Notes under the pieces: generated by a model
Told to the model about the DNA's origin: nothing
The model's database searches: none
What the model saw: the letters and a program-made list of their open reading frames with translations, nothing else
Part shown: piece by piece, positions 1 to 10,839 of the stretch
Numbering within the stretch: position 1 is the stretch's first letter
How the letters are laid out: the number at the start of each line of letters is the position of its first letter
From: Nothopassalora personata
Taxonomy: Eukaryota; Ascomycota; Dothideomycetes; Mycosphaerellales; Mycosphaerellaceae
NCBI GenBank assembly: GCA_033816765.1
Contig: CM066295.1
Span: forward strand, 2,232,001 to 2,296,000
Length of the DNA: 64,000 nucleotides
Direction of reading: 5' to 3'
Translations under genes and position numbers: made by a program

Positions 1-514
1 GCATCCCTTGCTTACACCCACTACAGAAGAGCATCATATAGCTGAATTCGACGCCGGTTCCTTCTTCAATCTCCACGACTTCGACCAAACGAACGAATGG
101 ACACACGATGATATCTACACGACATACGGCCTGCACCACGAGTCGACAAACCACATCTCCAAGGAACAGAAAGACGCTGCCATTGCACAGATCATCCGCA
201 CCTTCGACCGCGATCTCAGCGGAACGATCTCTTTCGCAGAGTATACCATCGGCTGTGCGCAAGGCCTGAAACTGCCAGATCTCGGCTGGGGTCCAGGCCA
301 TCACGGCGATGATGAGTACGAGTATGAGATCCATCACTTTGAGAAGTATCACGACGAGAACACCAAAGAGGAGGACTTGATCCACCCTGAGGACATTGCG
401 CATTTCCGCATGCACGACGAGAAAGAGGCAGCCGAGGAGCGACAGGAGAGGCAGGACAAAATGAGGATTGTGGAAGCGAATATCCCGTCCAAGTTCCGAC
501 GACCAGATCTATAG
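1..514 (+). CDS. EF-hand secretory-pathway protein (nucleobindin/Ssp120-like), 3' part
   Basis: The frame is open to the left edge, so the N-terminus (and any signal peptide) lies outside the window. About 168 residues are visible. A clear 12-residue EF-hand loop, DRDLSGTISFAE, lies near residue 68, with a weaker first loop around DFDQTNEW near residue 25. After it come an acidic stretch, the HHFEKYH motif and a charged helix rich in E, R and K. EF hands followed by this HFEKYH-type tail are known from nucleobindins and yeast Ssp120, which act in the early secretory pathway, so a calcium-binding cargo-receptor partner is inferred. The stop is TAG at 512-514. Family assignment is fairly safe; the orthology to Ssp120 is not proved. 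Confidence 0.7.
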   Translation, partial: HPLLTPTTEEHHIAEFDAGSFFNLHDFDQTNEWTHDDIYTTYGLHHESTNHISKEQKDAAIAQIIRTFDRDLSGTISFAEYTIGCAQGLKLPDLGWGPGHHGDDEYEYEIHHFEKYHDENTKEEDLIHPEDIAHFRMHDEKEAAEERQERQDKMRIVEANIPSKFRRPDL

Positions 515-797
515 CAAAGCATGGCATAGAACTCGATATTACGGATGACAGAGAGACAGTTTAAGGATATCGGAATCCAGATGCAGCCTCATGTACTGTG
601 CTTTGCAAGACATTGGAGTTTTGTGCTATTGAGTATGTTGGCGTGGAGGGGTTTCTGGAGGCATGCAACTCGATATGTGGAGCACACTGGTAGGCGCTGT
701 TGGCTTGCATACTTGGCCGTGTATCTCGCTGTATGGGTGGCGTACAACTTGTAGATGGACGAGGGACGATCAAGACTGTACAGGAACCGAAGAGATG

Positions 798-1970
798 CTA
801 TGACGGGTTTCTGGGATATACGACAATGTCTACCACGCAATGCATGACGCCGGGAGCGTAGCTCTTCAGGCGATTGATGAACTCGACTTTGGTCGGTACC
901 TCACCTCCTCGCTCGACTCTCAGCAAATCTTCGAACTCCTCCCTCGTCTGTTCCGCCTTCTGCTCAATCTCCTCCACCAGGAAGTTCTCATGAACATGAA
1001 CCCATCCAAGGTGCCCAGGATCCAACACACTAGCAGCAAGCCTCAGGGAGTCCCTCGAGCTTGGCAACATGCCGCAATTGACGTGCCTAACAGGCGGCAC
1101 CCTACTCCTCATCCTCGCCACCCTGTCCGGCGCAGCCCCATTACTCTCATTGAAAACCATCAACCTCGCCCCACTCTCTACCACCATCGTTTCCTCATGA
1201 CCCTCAAACATCTCCACCTGCCACCCATTCTTCTTCCCTCCCCTCCTCAACCCCTCACAACTCCACGCATTCAGATCCCAGCACAGCACTTTACTGACCC
1301 CCGCCTTGACATAGCTGAATGCAAAGTATCCAATTCCGGCGTACAGATCCACCGCAGCGCACTTTCCCTCCTCCACCGCCTGGAGGACCGAGGGAAGCGT
1401 GAGGAGCCGGGCTTTCTCAGAGATGTTGCCACGACTGAACATTGTCCAGCGTGGCGCCCAGGTTTGGTAGATCCCATTTTGTTTTGCCGTGACCCAGAAG
1501 GCGGAGGTGAAGTCCTCGGTAGTAGGAGGCGAGGACGCGGTGGATGGGCCGAAGGAGTTGCCGGCGGTAGTGTAGAGTGGGTGGAAATTTGTGGGGGAGC
1601 GGAGGATGTTGAATTCTGGTTCCTGGCAGTCTGATGGGTGGGAGTTGTGGAGTGGGTCTTTGGGCACGTTGTGCAGCGGTATTGGTGTGTTCAAAGCGAT
1701 GTGTGTGACTTTGAGTTCGGTGCAGATATGCTCGTACATTCTTGTGATATCTGGATCTTCTCCCAGAAAGGCTTGGTGGATGGTTTGCCATTCGGGTCCG
1801 GGCGCTGAGAAAGCGGTTGGTGGCAGGAGGAGCATGCAGCCGTAGATTGTGTAGGATTTATTGAGCTTTTTGGCAAGGTCTTGAGGGACCTTTGATGGAT
1901 CTGCTAGTGATGGCAGCCACTTGTTGACTGCGCGGTCCATTATTGTGGTGTTGAACATGGTGGGTTTCAT
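798..1970 (-). CDS. TRM12: tRNA wybutosine-synthesizing protein 2 (TYW2/Trm12)
   Basis: A single-exon gene of 390 residues. TYW2 transfers the aminocarboxypropyl group of S-adenosylmethionine to the modified guanosine 37 of tRNA-Phe during wybutosine synthesis in the cytoplasm. The family signature WAPRWTMFSRGNISEKAR lies at about 171-188, followed by the Rossmann SAM-binding motif DLYAGIGYFAFSY at about 208-220. The C-terminal part holds the expected VHVHENF segment. The start is an ATG on the minus strand at 1970; a second Met five codons in is possible. Length fits the fungal family. Large open frames on the opposite strand are shadows of this gene. Confidence 0.92.
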   Translation of the reverse strand: MKPTMFNTTIMDRAVNKWLPSLADPSKVPQDLAKKLNKSYTIYGCMLLLPPTAFSAPGPEWQTIHQAFLGEDPDITRMYEHICTELKVTHIALNTPIPLHNVPKDPLHNSHPSDCQEPEFNILRSPTNFHPLYTTAGNSFGPSTASSPPTTEDFTSAFWVTAKQNGIYQTWAPRWTMFSRGNISEKARLLTLPSVLQAVEEGKCAAVDLYAGIGYFAFSYVKAGVSKVLCWDLNAWSCEGLRRGGKKNGWQVEMFEGHEETMVVESGARLMVFNESNGAAPDRVARMRSRVPPVRHVNCGMLPSSRDSLRLAASVLDPGHLGWVHVHENFLVEEIEQKAEQTREEFEDLLRVERGGEVPTKVEFINRLKSYAPGVMHCVVDIVVYPRNPS

Positions 1971-2379
1971 GGAAATTCAAAGTTTCCCACGTGAGGATGT
2001 TACTGATAATCGCTCGACATAATGTACCAAACGACTGTACACGCGAGCGCCGTGGCGCGTCAGAAGCTCTCACCTAAGCAGAGTAAAAGGTGGCCTCGAG
2101 GCACCTCTCATCGTGAGAGATATCCTGTTCGCTCGCAGAACTTCACGCGACGCATGCCGCGAGCATCCGGTCTAATACCGCCCACGCCAACCGACTGCGG
2201 TTATGCCTCAGACGTCATGTCTCGTGGCACCGGCTCGGCTACAAGTATGAGCTCTCCGAGGCGTGAATCGATTGCGCCTCGCGATTGCATGGACCCATAG
2301 CCCTTACGGTCGTAGGCGGTCCCCAGAGTTGGCCGAGCCTCGTTCCTGTGGCTATGGTTGCGGCTGAATGACCAACCCC
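1971..2379. other. intergenic stretch
   Basis: Holds the 5' region of the minus-strand TYW2 gene and then about 300 bases in which no conserved protein or RNA was seen. Small open frames here look random. Confidence 0.4.
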
Positions 2380-3180
2380 TACAGGCAGGATCTACGACGT
2401 TGAAGAGTACATCTATGCGGGCATGTCCTGGTGGACTTGGGACTGCACGATGTGCGGATGAGAGTAAGATCAAACATACCGCACTGTTCAGTGCTCAAGG
2501 CATCGACAAGGCATTCGCCGTCCAGGCGGCGCAGCAGGCATTTCCCGAGCTGAGCACAGTTTTGTGATAATGGGGCATCCACAAACAGGGCCATGCCGCG
2601 TGGGCCGCTGCAGAAAGACATGCCGAACATTCAGTAGAAGGATACTTGGGCTCCATCGCCGGCTCACCAGATACTAACCACACCGCTCTCTTGGAGACAC
2701 CAGCTCTTACCCCACTCACTGCATCTGCCATCGCCGCTCCCTTGAACGAGATATTTCCTGGTTTCACCAGATCTCGTTGGCTGACGGATCGTGGAGTGCG
2801 ATATCTGAGCCGGTAGAGGAGCTTGGCGCCTGCTACAGTGGCACCAGCCAACTATTAGCCGTGTCGGATCCTGTGAAGGACAAAATCATCTCCACCTTGG
2901 AGTGGCAGATATTCGCCAATCTGACGTCGCATGGCAAGCGACCGTTCGCCGGACCCAGGCTAGTCCTCCAAGGCACGAATGACTCTCTGGTAACAGAAGA
3001 CAGCCGAGTGATGGTCATCAATGAGACTTGCAAGACAAAACCACAGTCTGAGCTGGAGAATTTGACCTTCCAAGGTGTCGATCATGTGGCTGTACTCTAT
3101 GCTAATCAGCCGATCTGGCTCAAGTCAATTGCAGATCGATTCGCTGGAGAAATCCTGTCGCCACCTTGTTCAATACAGAG
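2380..3180 (+). pseudogene. decayed alpha/beta hydrolase (secretory-lipase-like)
   Basis: Pieces of one hydrolase can be followed on the plus strand through several frames. A segment reading FAVQAAQQAFPELST (about 2515-2565) is followed by the nucleophile elbow. The expected GHSQGGHAAW reads GHPQTG in one frame, and HAAWAAAERHAE follows only after a one-base shift (about 2572-2625). VEGYLGSIAGSPDTN then continues. A longer open piece at 2777-3214 carries a typical C-terminal half with GTNDSLV and the catalytic-His motif GVDHVAVLYANQP near 3080-3115. The catalytic Ser is Pro, and at least one frameshift and stop codons interrupt the gene. Function is therefore lost. The exact family (LIP-type lipase or another alpha/beta hydrolase) is uncertain. 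Confidence 0.6.
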
Positions 3181-3214
3181 ACATCACCCAGTGAGACCTG
3201 TCGCGAGCTATTAG

Positions 3215-4148
3215 AAGAAGGTCAATTTCTTCTTGGAATACGCTACGGTACCGTATCAGCTAGCCTAACGATCAAACAGTGTACAGCCGTCGAACTGTGG
3301 TGGTGTTAGTCGCTTGGCTGTGCCCTGCTACTGCTAAATACAGCAGTCCACGTCTCGACTTGTCTCCATCATCCAATATCGCTGACAACTATCATGTGAT
3401 ATCACAAGATGGCATTGCGAGGCATGGACACTCATGTGAACGACCTACAGAGCGAACTGGACACAGCTTTGTAGGGAAGCAGCATCCTCTACGACCCCGA
3501 GCACGATCTCTGCGACCCTAATGCAAATCTGTCACGGAGAGCACTCCGGAGACTACACTGGATGTCCCATGTGCGTGGCCACAGCCAGGATGTACCAAGC
3601 GGACGGGTTCTGCGAGTGGTAGCCAAAGGCACCAAACTGTCCCTGCAGGGTCCGCCACGTGCGCAAGAGCTGTGTACCAGGCATGGACCTACGGCTTGAA
3701 TAAGATTACCTGATGAAAGGCACATGGCGTCGGAGACAAGTGGAACGACTTGCGGTTGTGTCGGAACTCCAAGGAGAGCTCTCGCGTGCTTCCGTCCTGC
3801 ATCACGCGATGCGCTAGACAGGGCATGGCGAAGATATTCGACAAGCTCTGCAACCCTCGCCTAGCAATCAGCAACGTTTCAACGACTTCTTGGACCGCAA
3901 TGATGGATATGATTAGCCATACTTTGAAGAACAACCTGGTCTTCTTCAGATGCCGTCCATGCGCAAGCCACGTTGGGCCCCATTTAGCGTGGATATTCGG
4001 AGCTGCATGGCGATGTTCCCATTGACAACGATCCGCACATCATGCTCTCCTAGGGTTGCATATATATCGTCTACCGAGGTGTCGCTGTACTTGCAATTGA
4101 CGATTGCTGTCTCGACTTCAACACGGTCTTGACTTATTAGCAATCAAC
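3215..4148. other. intergenic stretch with a possible small relic
   Basis: No secure gene. From the ATG at 3411 a frame reads MALRGMDTHVNDLQSELD, hits a TAG near 3472, and then continues with ILYDPEHDLCDPNANLSRRA and further natural-looking residues to about 3700. This may be the remnant of an orphan gene with one nonsense codon, or chance. The last 150 bases are the promoter side of the urea transporter. Confidence 0.25.
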
Positions 4149-6281
4149 ATGGCGGTCGAGCTACTTTCCCAGGCGACAGGCTATGGAGTCATCATCGGGC
4201 TGTCAGTTCTCTTCTGTCTCATCATCCTCGCAGCAGTGAGGATACAGAAAAGATATCTGTCAGAGGACTCTGATCAGTCTGAGATGGTACGGCTGACATC
4301 AACGCGGCGGACCAGTGACTAACTGTACTACAGTTCATGGTTGCCAACAGATCTGTCGGCACCGGTTTGACCTGTTCCGCAGTATTCTCCAGCTGGATGT
4401 GGATTAACGAGAGCGTCTTCTCGGCAGCATATACTTACAAATGGGGCGTGGCCTTACCTATCTGGTGGGCTAGTGGCTTGTCCTTTCAGATCGCCCTAAT
4501 GGCTGTCCTTGGCATCATCGCAAAGCTTCGGGTCCCGTACGCGCACACATCACTGGAGTTCATGCGAAAGCGTTATGGCAGCTGTGCACATGGACTTTTC
4601 ATCGTCATGAATCTGGTCAACAACATCTTCGGCTGCGGGTCCATGATTCTGGCGGGCTCGCAGCTAGTCACTGGCATGACTGGCATGCATGTTATCGCAG
4701 CAGCTGTTCTAATCCCGGCTGGTGTGGTCATCTACACGGCCGTGGGCGGCTTGAAGGCGACCTTCTTGACCGACTTTCTTCACACTAGTATCGCGCTGAT
4801 TCTACTGATATACTTCGCCATCGCGGTGCTAAGCAACGAGCACATCGGTGGCCCATCTGGACTTTACCAGAAAGTGATGGCAGCAGACGACTACATAAAG
4901 GGAAATTACAAGGGCTCACTGCTCTCGTTCAAGTCGGAGCCCGGTAAGCAACCGTAGAGTCACTCGATGAAGCTCACCACTGACCAGAGTGGCAGCCATC
5001 CTCTTCGGTCTAGTCCTTAAACTGGGCAACCTCGCACTTGTCATTATGGACACTGCTTTCTGGCAGAAATCATTCGCAGCCGAAGTGCACGCCACAGTCC
5101 CTGGCTATGATCTCGCCTCCATAGCGATCATTGCTATTCCATGGTGCACAGGTACTATCATAGGGCTGTCTGCCCGTGCTATTGAAAAGAATCCCGTCTG
5201 GATCGCATACCCAGACACGCTGACTTTGACACAAGTCAACCAGGGTCTGGTCATGCCATATGTACTGAAGTCTCTTCTTGGCAAGGGAGCTACTGCTGGA
5301 TTACTGGTGCTCATCTTCATGGCCATCACAAGCACGGTTTCCTCTTCGATGATCGCAGTCAGCAGCATCATCTCACTTGACTTCTACCGCACCTACTACA
5401 ATCCGAAAGCCAGCGATCGTAAGACGCTGCAGGTCAGTCATCTGGGCGTGGTATTCCACGGATGCTTCATGGCTGGCTTTGCGATCATGCTGCAATACGC
5501 CGGCGCTACCAATAACTGGTCAACATACTTTCGACCGATCGTTGCTTGTCCGGGCATCTTTCCGATGATGCTTACCATCATTTGGTCGCGACAAACGAAG
5601 CTCGCAGCAATCCTGGCACCCTTACTTGGTCTCTGCTCCGGCTTGACAGTATGGCTGACCCTGAGCTGGCACTACGGCGGCACGATCAACATCAAAACAA
5701 CCCAGCTACAGCTGCCTGGACTATACGGTGCGACCACTTCCTTCTTCTCACCGCTGCTGTACTCAGTGATCATTTCGCTGGCCAAGCCATCACGATTCGA
5801 CTGGCGCGAGTTTCTTAGGATGGAGCTCATTGAAGACAAAACACCTACAGTCAGCTCTCAGCCAAGCACCGTCGCCGTCGATTTATCCGACGACTTTGAG
5901 AATGAGAAAAAGCCATCTCTGGAAAACAAAGAACCGGAAAGCGTAAGCAGCCAACCCCCGGCGAAGAACAATGCCCAGGCCAACTTGGATGACGTCCTTC
6001 ACCCATTTGGCGAAGAGACCATCAAGCATATCAAGCACTGGCTCAAGATCGCTGTAGCATTCCTGGTTGTTAACATCCTGGTCACAATCATCCTGTGGCC
6101 AATGCCACTCTACCGGGACTGGGTCTTCACAAAGAGCTTCTTCGGAGGCTGGGTGGTAATGGCGCTGATATGGCAATGGCTCGCCTTCTTCATAGTCGTT
6201 GTCTATCCAGTCTATGATGGCAGGCATGCGATCGCACAGGGTCTGCGAGGGTTGTCGAGGGATCTTGGCGCGCGGAAGTGA
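4149..6281 (+). CDS. DUR3: urea active transporter, DUR3 type (sodium:solute symporter family)
   Basis: Three exons, 4149-4286, 4334-4943 and 4990-6281, with 47- and 46-bp introns that keep phase, give 679 residues. The ATG at 4149 starts the first membrane helix. The first junction restores the family motif FMVANRSVGTGLT. Many membrane segments follow (for example WGVALPIWWASGL, IPAGVVIYTAVGGLKATFLTD and LVLIFMAITSTVSSSMIAVSS), which are hallmarks of the SSS fold in DUR3-type carriers. DUR3 proteins import urea and sometimes polyamines at the plasma membrane under nitrogen limitation. A hydrophilic acidic loop at about residues 520-570 precedes the last helices. Fungi often carry several paralogues, so the substrate could be urea or polyamines. 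Confidence 0.88.
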
Positions 6282-7331
6282 AGTCTAGGACAGTGCAAGT
6301 CAGGCTGATAGAGATAGAGAGCCGAGATATGCCCATTGCTCGTACCCTCGTTGCATGTGGCTCAATTGGGCCTAGACCATTTGTATTCGAATCAGCAGTA
6401 TTAGTAAGCACAGGGCTGTCAGACCAGGCCCGTACTCGATTTTCGGACCACTTTTCTGATATATCCTGTTGTCGACGTTTATCGTGCATATTACTACAAG
6501 CTATTAAGAGTTTCATAATCTATCGACCTAGGATTTGATAACTCGATACTGGAGATTCTTCGATATAAACCGCTGGTAGGTAAGTCTACTAGGGTGTCCC
6601 CTCTATATACTCGGCGACAGGAGGAGTTCCGCCCGCTCGAGAACCTCCGCTAACGACAACGACAAAGTCTCGAGAAAGTACGCTATCCGTGCTTACGTCT
6701 TTTCCATTAGCAATCCGAAGGAGTGCCCGTCACCTACCTACTACTGCAAATGACCAGGGTTAGCCACTTAATATTGCTTTCATGCTGCGGATCCGAGGTC
6801 CGTTAAGGCCTAAGCCATAGCAGGAATCTGGCTTGACTAACTTGCAAGTACTCTAGACAACGCAATTCTTGGAGTTTGGACGCAAGAGTTGATGCGTCAA
6901 GATCGTTGCAAGCTGAGCTTTGCACCCCTCTGTCTGACAAAGCATAGATGTTGGACTACTGTATCGTTAGTATTCAGTGGCTGACCTTCCTAAGCATCAA
7001 TAAAAGCAACGCCAGCCCGGATAAGGTAATCTATTCGAGTGACGCTAGCTGGGGACCAGGGTACTCGGGATCGTACGTACATTCTACCTAACAACGATTA
7101 GATACACCCCTGCTTTAGTCCAACAGCTGTGTACAACTGCTCTGACTCTCAAAGCACGACCTCGTTCCACCTCGTCGTCCTCTGTGTTGCTGACTTCTGC
7201 TTAATGTACCGTCAAAACGTGACCTTAGAACATCAAAGAGTCACCTGCGCATACCCGTCGATGTAAGCGAGAGCTTATCAAGCTTGCCGTATCGAGCATT
7301 CAAGCAGAGATACGGAGGAGAGATCGCAATC
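6282..7331. other. 1-kb gene-free interval
   Basis: No conserved coding frame was found on either strand. The 6540-7240 part has many stops in all frames and no clear terminal repeats, and could be an old repeat relic or a long regulatory region for the bZIP gene downstream. Confidence 0.4.
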
Positions 7332-8512
7332 ATGAGCGACTCGCCGGTAGCAGATATGCATGATGGTGGATCAGACCATGCCAGATCATCGAAGACATCC
7401 GGAGACAATGAAGCCCAGGATAAATCCAATCCCCGCTGCGATGCACAACCACAGAAGAAGCCCGGCAACAGCATCAGTCGTCTTCTAAAGCGCAGAAGTC
7501 TTCCAGCCAAGAACGAAGCCCCGGAACAATTCTCCGATACCTCCAAGGGAACCAGCCAAAAGCGACGCCAGCAAGTCTACCAAGCACAGAAGCGCCACCG
7601 GAATCGAAAAGCAGAATATGTCAGCAACCTCGAGGCTGAGATCGCTCAGCTGCGGCATCTGGATAGTGTCACGCAAGCAGAAATGAACGCTCTGGCACAC
7701 GAGAACAAGATCATGCGTGAGCTGCTAGCTTCGAAATCGATCGATACCCAGCTAGAATCCATAAGCTTGACGCCAACACCACTTGCGTCCGAAGACATGA
7801 GTCAGCTAGGGAGTGCAGCAGTTGCGGTTCGGTTTGATCCTGTCGTTGGCCATGAGCGTACTTTCATCGATGTGTCTGCGCGGTCTGATGTTGATGATGG
7901 AGGTAACGACACCAATGGCGCAAAGCAGACGATGGGTGATGGGGACAATTGGGCAGCTTTGGACTTCATCTTGGCTCTTGAGCATTGTTGCCAAGATCAT
8001 ACTTACCACAGCGGAATCAATCCGACAGCGCATGACTGCGATCACGGAGACAGTACGGGGCATGCACTGTCCATGTCGGCTGCTGTATATCAGAGCGCAA
8101 TACCACCGGGGAGTGACGCCGAGGAGGAGGATACGGCTGTGAATGGTGGAATTCGGTCGCAGGTGCGCAGTGGAGAAGAGGCGTGGCAATTGCCACATTC
8201 TGAAATCGACAAGTATGTGCATATCCTCGTGATTGATCATTCACGATCTGCTGACACAACACTAGGCTTGTGACGATGAGCGAGCAGCTCCCTATCGACG
8301 ACAGTGAGATGACGCCAGCACAAGCGTATGCGGCCATACTAAAGAATGTGCCTGATGCTGCGTACGTAAAGCCAGTTATGGAGGCGTTGAAAGTTCTGCT
8401 TGCTCCGCATATGGCTTGTTTCGGGTTTGGCGCTGTGATGCCTGCGTTCGCGTTCTGGGAACATCTCGATACCGTGTTGAAGACGCTTGGCTTGGAGGCG
8501 CAGGAGTCGTAG
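7332..8512 (+). CDS. bZIP transcription factor with atypical basic region
   Basis: Two exons, 7332-8212 and 8266-8512, joined across a 53-bp GT-AG intron, give 375 residues. The ATG at 7332 is the first in frame. A basic region and leucine zipper lie at about 77-135: RRQQVYQAQKRHRNRKAEYV followed by LEAEIAQL. In most bZIPs an Asn sits where Val82 is here; fungal bZIPs with a QVxxAQxxHRxRK-type basic region are known to me in general, so this is probably a family trait rather than damage. The C-terminal exon forms a hydrophobic, helical conserved block (LPIDDSEMTPAQAYAAILKN and on to MACFGFGAVMPAFAFW). The middle is acidic and low in order. A nuclear DNA-binding regulator is inferred; its targets are unknown. 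Confidence 0.8.
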
Positions 8513-8539
8513 TAGGCAATGTAGGCTCTTTTGAGCGAT

Positions 8540-8540
<1 letters not shown>

Positions 8541-8571
<31 letters not shown>
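8541..8571. repeat. (CTG)n microsatellite, about 10 units
   Basis: A perfect trinucleotide run just after the bZIP stop and before the 3' end of the convergent elongin C gene. It probably lies in 3' untranslated sequence. Confidence 0.95.
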
Positions 8572-8648
8572 ACTTGTGATTAGTCCGATGTTGGAGGATT
8601 GTAGTACGGCCTCCATCGCTTTCCACCAAATCATGATATTCGTGTTGC

Positions 8649-9061
8649 TCATACTAGCCCGCGTCAGTTTTCACTTTCTTGAGAGCCAAACTGGTCCACC
8701 ACATACCGTCCAGATAATCAGCAGCCATAAGCAATTCCAGACAAAGCTCAGCCGGAATGTCCATATCCGCCACGTCCTTGGAACCCTTGTGCTTTTCGTT
8801 GTAGTAAAGGTATTCGCAGACTTTCTCGAGCACGAGACCGCTGTTCAGTGTCAGGACTCGTGTACAAGTTTCGCGATCGCAGTAGACGTCGATTTACTTG
8901 ATGTTATCAAAACGGCAGGTCTTCGTCTTCGCCTCCATGAAACCATTCTGTGGGTCGAGCATGCGCTTGATCGCGTCGCTGATGCAGGCTGCTGAGCGGC
9001 GAACAACGAAGCTGTAGCCGTCGCTGGCGATGAGCGTCACGTAGTCTGATGGCTCGGCCAT
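8649..9061 (-). CDS. ELC1: elongin C
   Basis: Three minus-strand exons, 9061-8898, 8840-8707 and 8653-8649, add up to exactly 303 nt and 100 residues. Introns are 57 and 53 bp with GTAAAT and GTATGT donors and CAG and TAG acceptors. Elongin C is a small SKP1/BTB-fold adaptor of cullin ubiquitin ligases. The protein reads MAEPSDYVTLIASDGYSF at the start, has the typical VLEKVCEYLYYNEKHKG core and ends LELLMAADYLDV. The final exon is only five bases (last base of the Val codon plus stop), deduced because it restores the family-typical hydrophobic end; without splicing the frame would add 15 unrelated residues. Head-to-head upstream space is small. Confidence 0.9.
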
Positions 9062-9372
9062 GGTTCTCTTGTTGCTCTGGGTGGTGGAAGTGTGGTTTAA
9101 GGCGGCAGAATGGGGGCGACGTGAAGCTTGACACGAACATGACACGCTGAAAAGACATATTGTCATGCCTTGATTTTCAGGCAGAAACATTTCATTCACT
9201 CATATTGTCAGGTTGACAACGATTCCATATGATCGGAAGACAAGGTTACGCAGAGGATCGTAGCACCTAATCGAGTATCTTCACCATATACTTGGATTTC
9301 TGCTATCATTTGCACCTTATCATTCTTATGCATCGCGACAGCCAGTGCGTTCCTCCAATGCACACGCAACGA

Positions 9373-10076
9373 TCACTTCACCTCCCGGAACATCCTCGCC
9401 TCAACCATACCCTTGATCGCTTTCTGCCTACACTCTTGCACTAAATGTCGCCTCATAACGGCCTCCCAGTCCCAGCTAGTATTATCTGGCTCGAGATTTG
9501 TCCTCTTGCACCGGGTCACCTTGACCATCTCGCGATGCTCTTGAGGCAGACTGCGCAGCCAACATAGGCACACTGCAGCGAAGACATCGTCTTCATACAA
9601 TGACTTGGCGAAGTCAGCCCGAGTGGTGTGATCAGTCCGAAGGTTATAGCCCTTCGTGATCTTGACGATGTCGAGCGTAATTTTGGTCTTGCTTGTTGCA
9701 GCCCTGGTCCTGCAAGGTTCGGGGTTGCCTTGGATGTAGTGGGAGGAGTCGCGGGTGCCTTGAAATATATGACGTGGTCTGAAGTGACATCTTGAAGTTC
9801 TTGTGGTAAAGCCTGGGTACGGACTTGCTTCTCCTCTTCGCCTTCAAAGGCGGCAAGCCAGTCTAGAGTGTCCTCAACGCTGCCGTGTCTCTTGGAGCGG
9901 ATACGTTCGATGTAGGGGACGGAGTGACTTGGGAGGATGGCGCCAGTCCGGTCGATTGATGGGAATGCCGCAGTTGCTGATGGACTGCTGAAGTGCCCAT
10001 GATGGGTTGTTGGTGAAAGGTGAGATGTGAGATGTGTGATGTGTGGCTGGTGTTGGAGTTGCAAACGCAACCTCAA
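9373..10076 (-). pseudogene. orphan protein gene, copy B of a tandem pair, frame-broken
   Basis: An unrecognised protein. The frame from 10076 holds IPSHSVPYIERIRSKRHGSV, then EDTLDWLAAFEG and QVRTQALPQELQDV. After about 9700 the natural reading moves to another frame (TSKTKITLDIVKITKGYNL, then SLYEDDVFAAVCLCWLRSLP, ending FREVK at 9373) with no GT-AG intron that could join the two. Copy A lies directly upstream and shares the same order of motifs. This may be a recently broken gene, or the reading-frame change may be a sequencing indel. No function can be given. Confidence 0.45.
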
Positions 10077-10460
10077 ATGTGATTCTGATCACGAAGGATG
10101 CGATACACATCCGTGAATGTTGTAGTCAGAATGGGACCAGGGACCCGATCAGTAGAGGGCACATGCATGCTGGGAAGTCCGATGAATCCTGCGTTGGTAC
10201 TGGTGGGAGCGGGTGTGCGAGTGGCGTGCAGTACGTAGTTTTGGATCATGTCTCGCAACTCTTGATAGCGCTGTGATACGGACTTGGGCTTCGACGTACT
10301 CATTCTCAGGGTTGGCGAGCCAGTCCATGGTGTCCTCGACATTTCCGCGCTTCATGGCGAGGATTCTCCTGATGTAAGAGAGTGGATGGAGAGGGAAGAC
10401 CCGTGAACTTGGTCGATCTTGCGTCTCAGGCGATTCTGCGAGTGCGGTGATGGTATCCAT
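10073..10460 (-). pseudogene. orphan protein gene, copy A of a tandem pair, frame-broken
   Basis: Starts with an ATG at 10460. It shares with copy B the blocks SYIRRILAMKRGNVEDTMDW and, after a one-base shift near 10280, YQELRDMIQNYV and a T/P/A-rich linker. The shift falls where copy B reads QVRTQALPQELQDV without a break, so copy A probably gained or lost one base. Nothing in it points to a known domain. Confidence 0.45.
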
Positions 10461-10839
10461 TCTTTTGTGTTGTTGTTTTGGCTAATTCTAGTGGTAGGTG
10501 GCGGTGGAGTGTTGAAGCGCTGTTGGTTTGAATGCAGAAAGCTGACACACGCTACTCCGGTAGTACCCGATTTTGCACGTGGTTCATGGCGGATGGCATG
10601 TGCAGCGACTGCGATCGTAATGACGGAGCCACTATGGACGGTCAACCCTCGCAACAGACATCTACCCTCCCTCCGTTGGGCTCGCACCGAGGCTACAGGT
10701 GGGAGCATCCGTATACGGTGAAAGATTCATGTTACGCCAGACTCCATCGCTAAGGGGTATCTCGATGATCGTCATTCCTTGCCTTCTTCATGTCGCCCAC
10801 GCCTCAAGGTAGGAGTAAGTGGCCCAGTGTCATCATAAA
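10461..10839. other. intergenic stretch
   Basis: Small open frames on both strands with no recognisable conservation. It contains the promoter of the minus-strand orphan pair and the 3' flank of the J-protein gene. Confidence 0.4.

Noticed and set aside
840..1634. 264-codon plus-strand open frame
   Set aside because: Lies wholly opposite the TYW2 gene and has no domain; it is a shadow of that gene.
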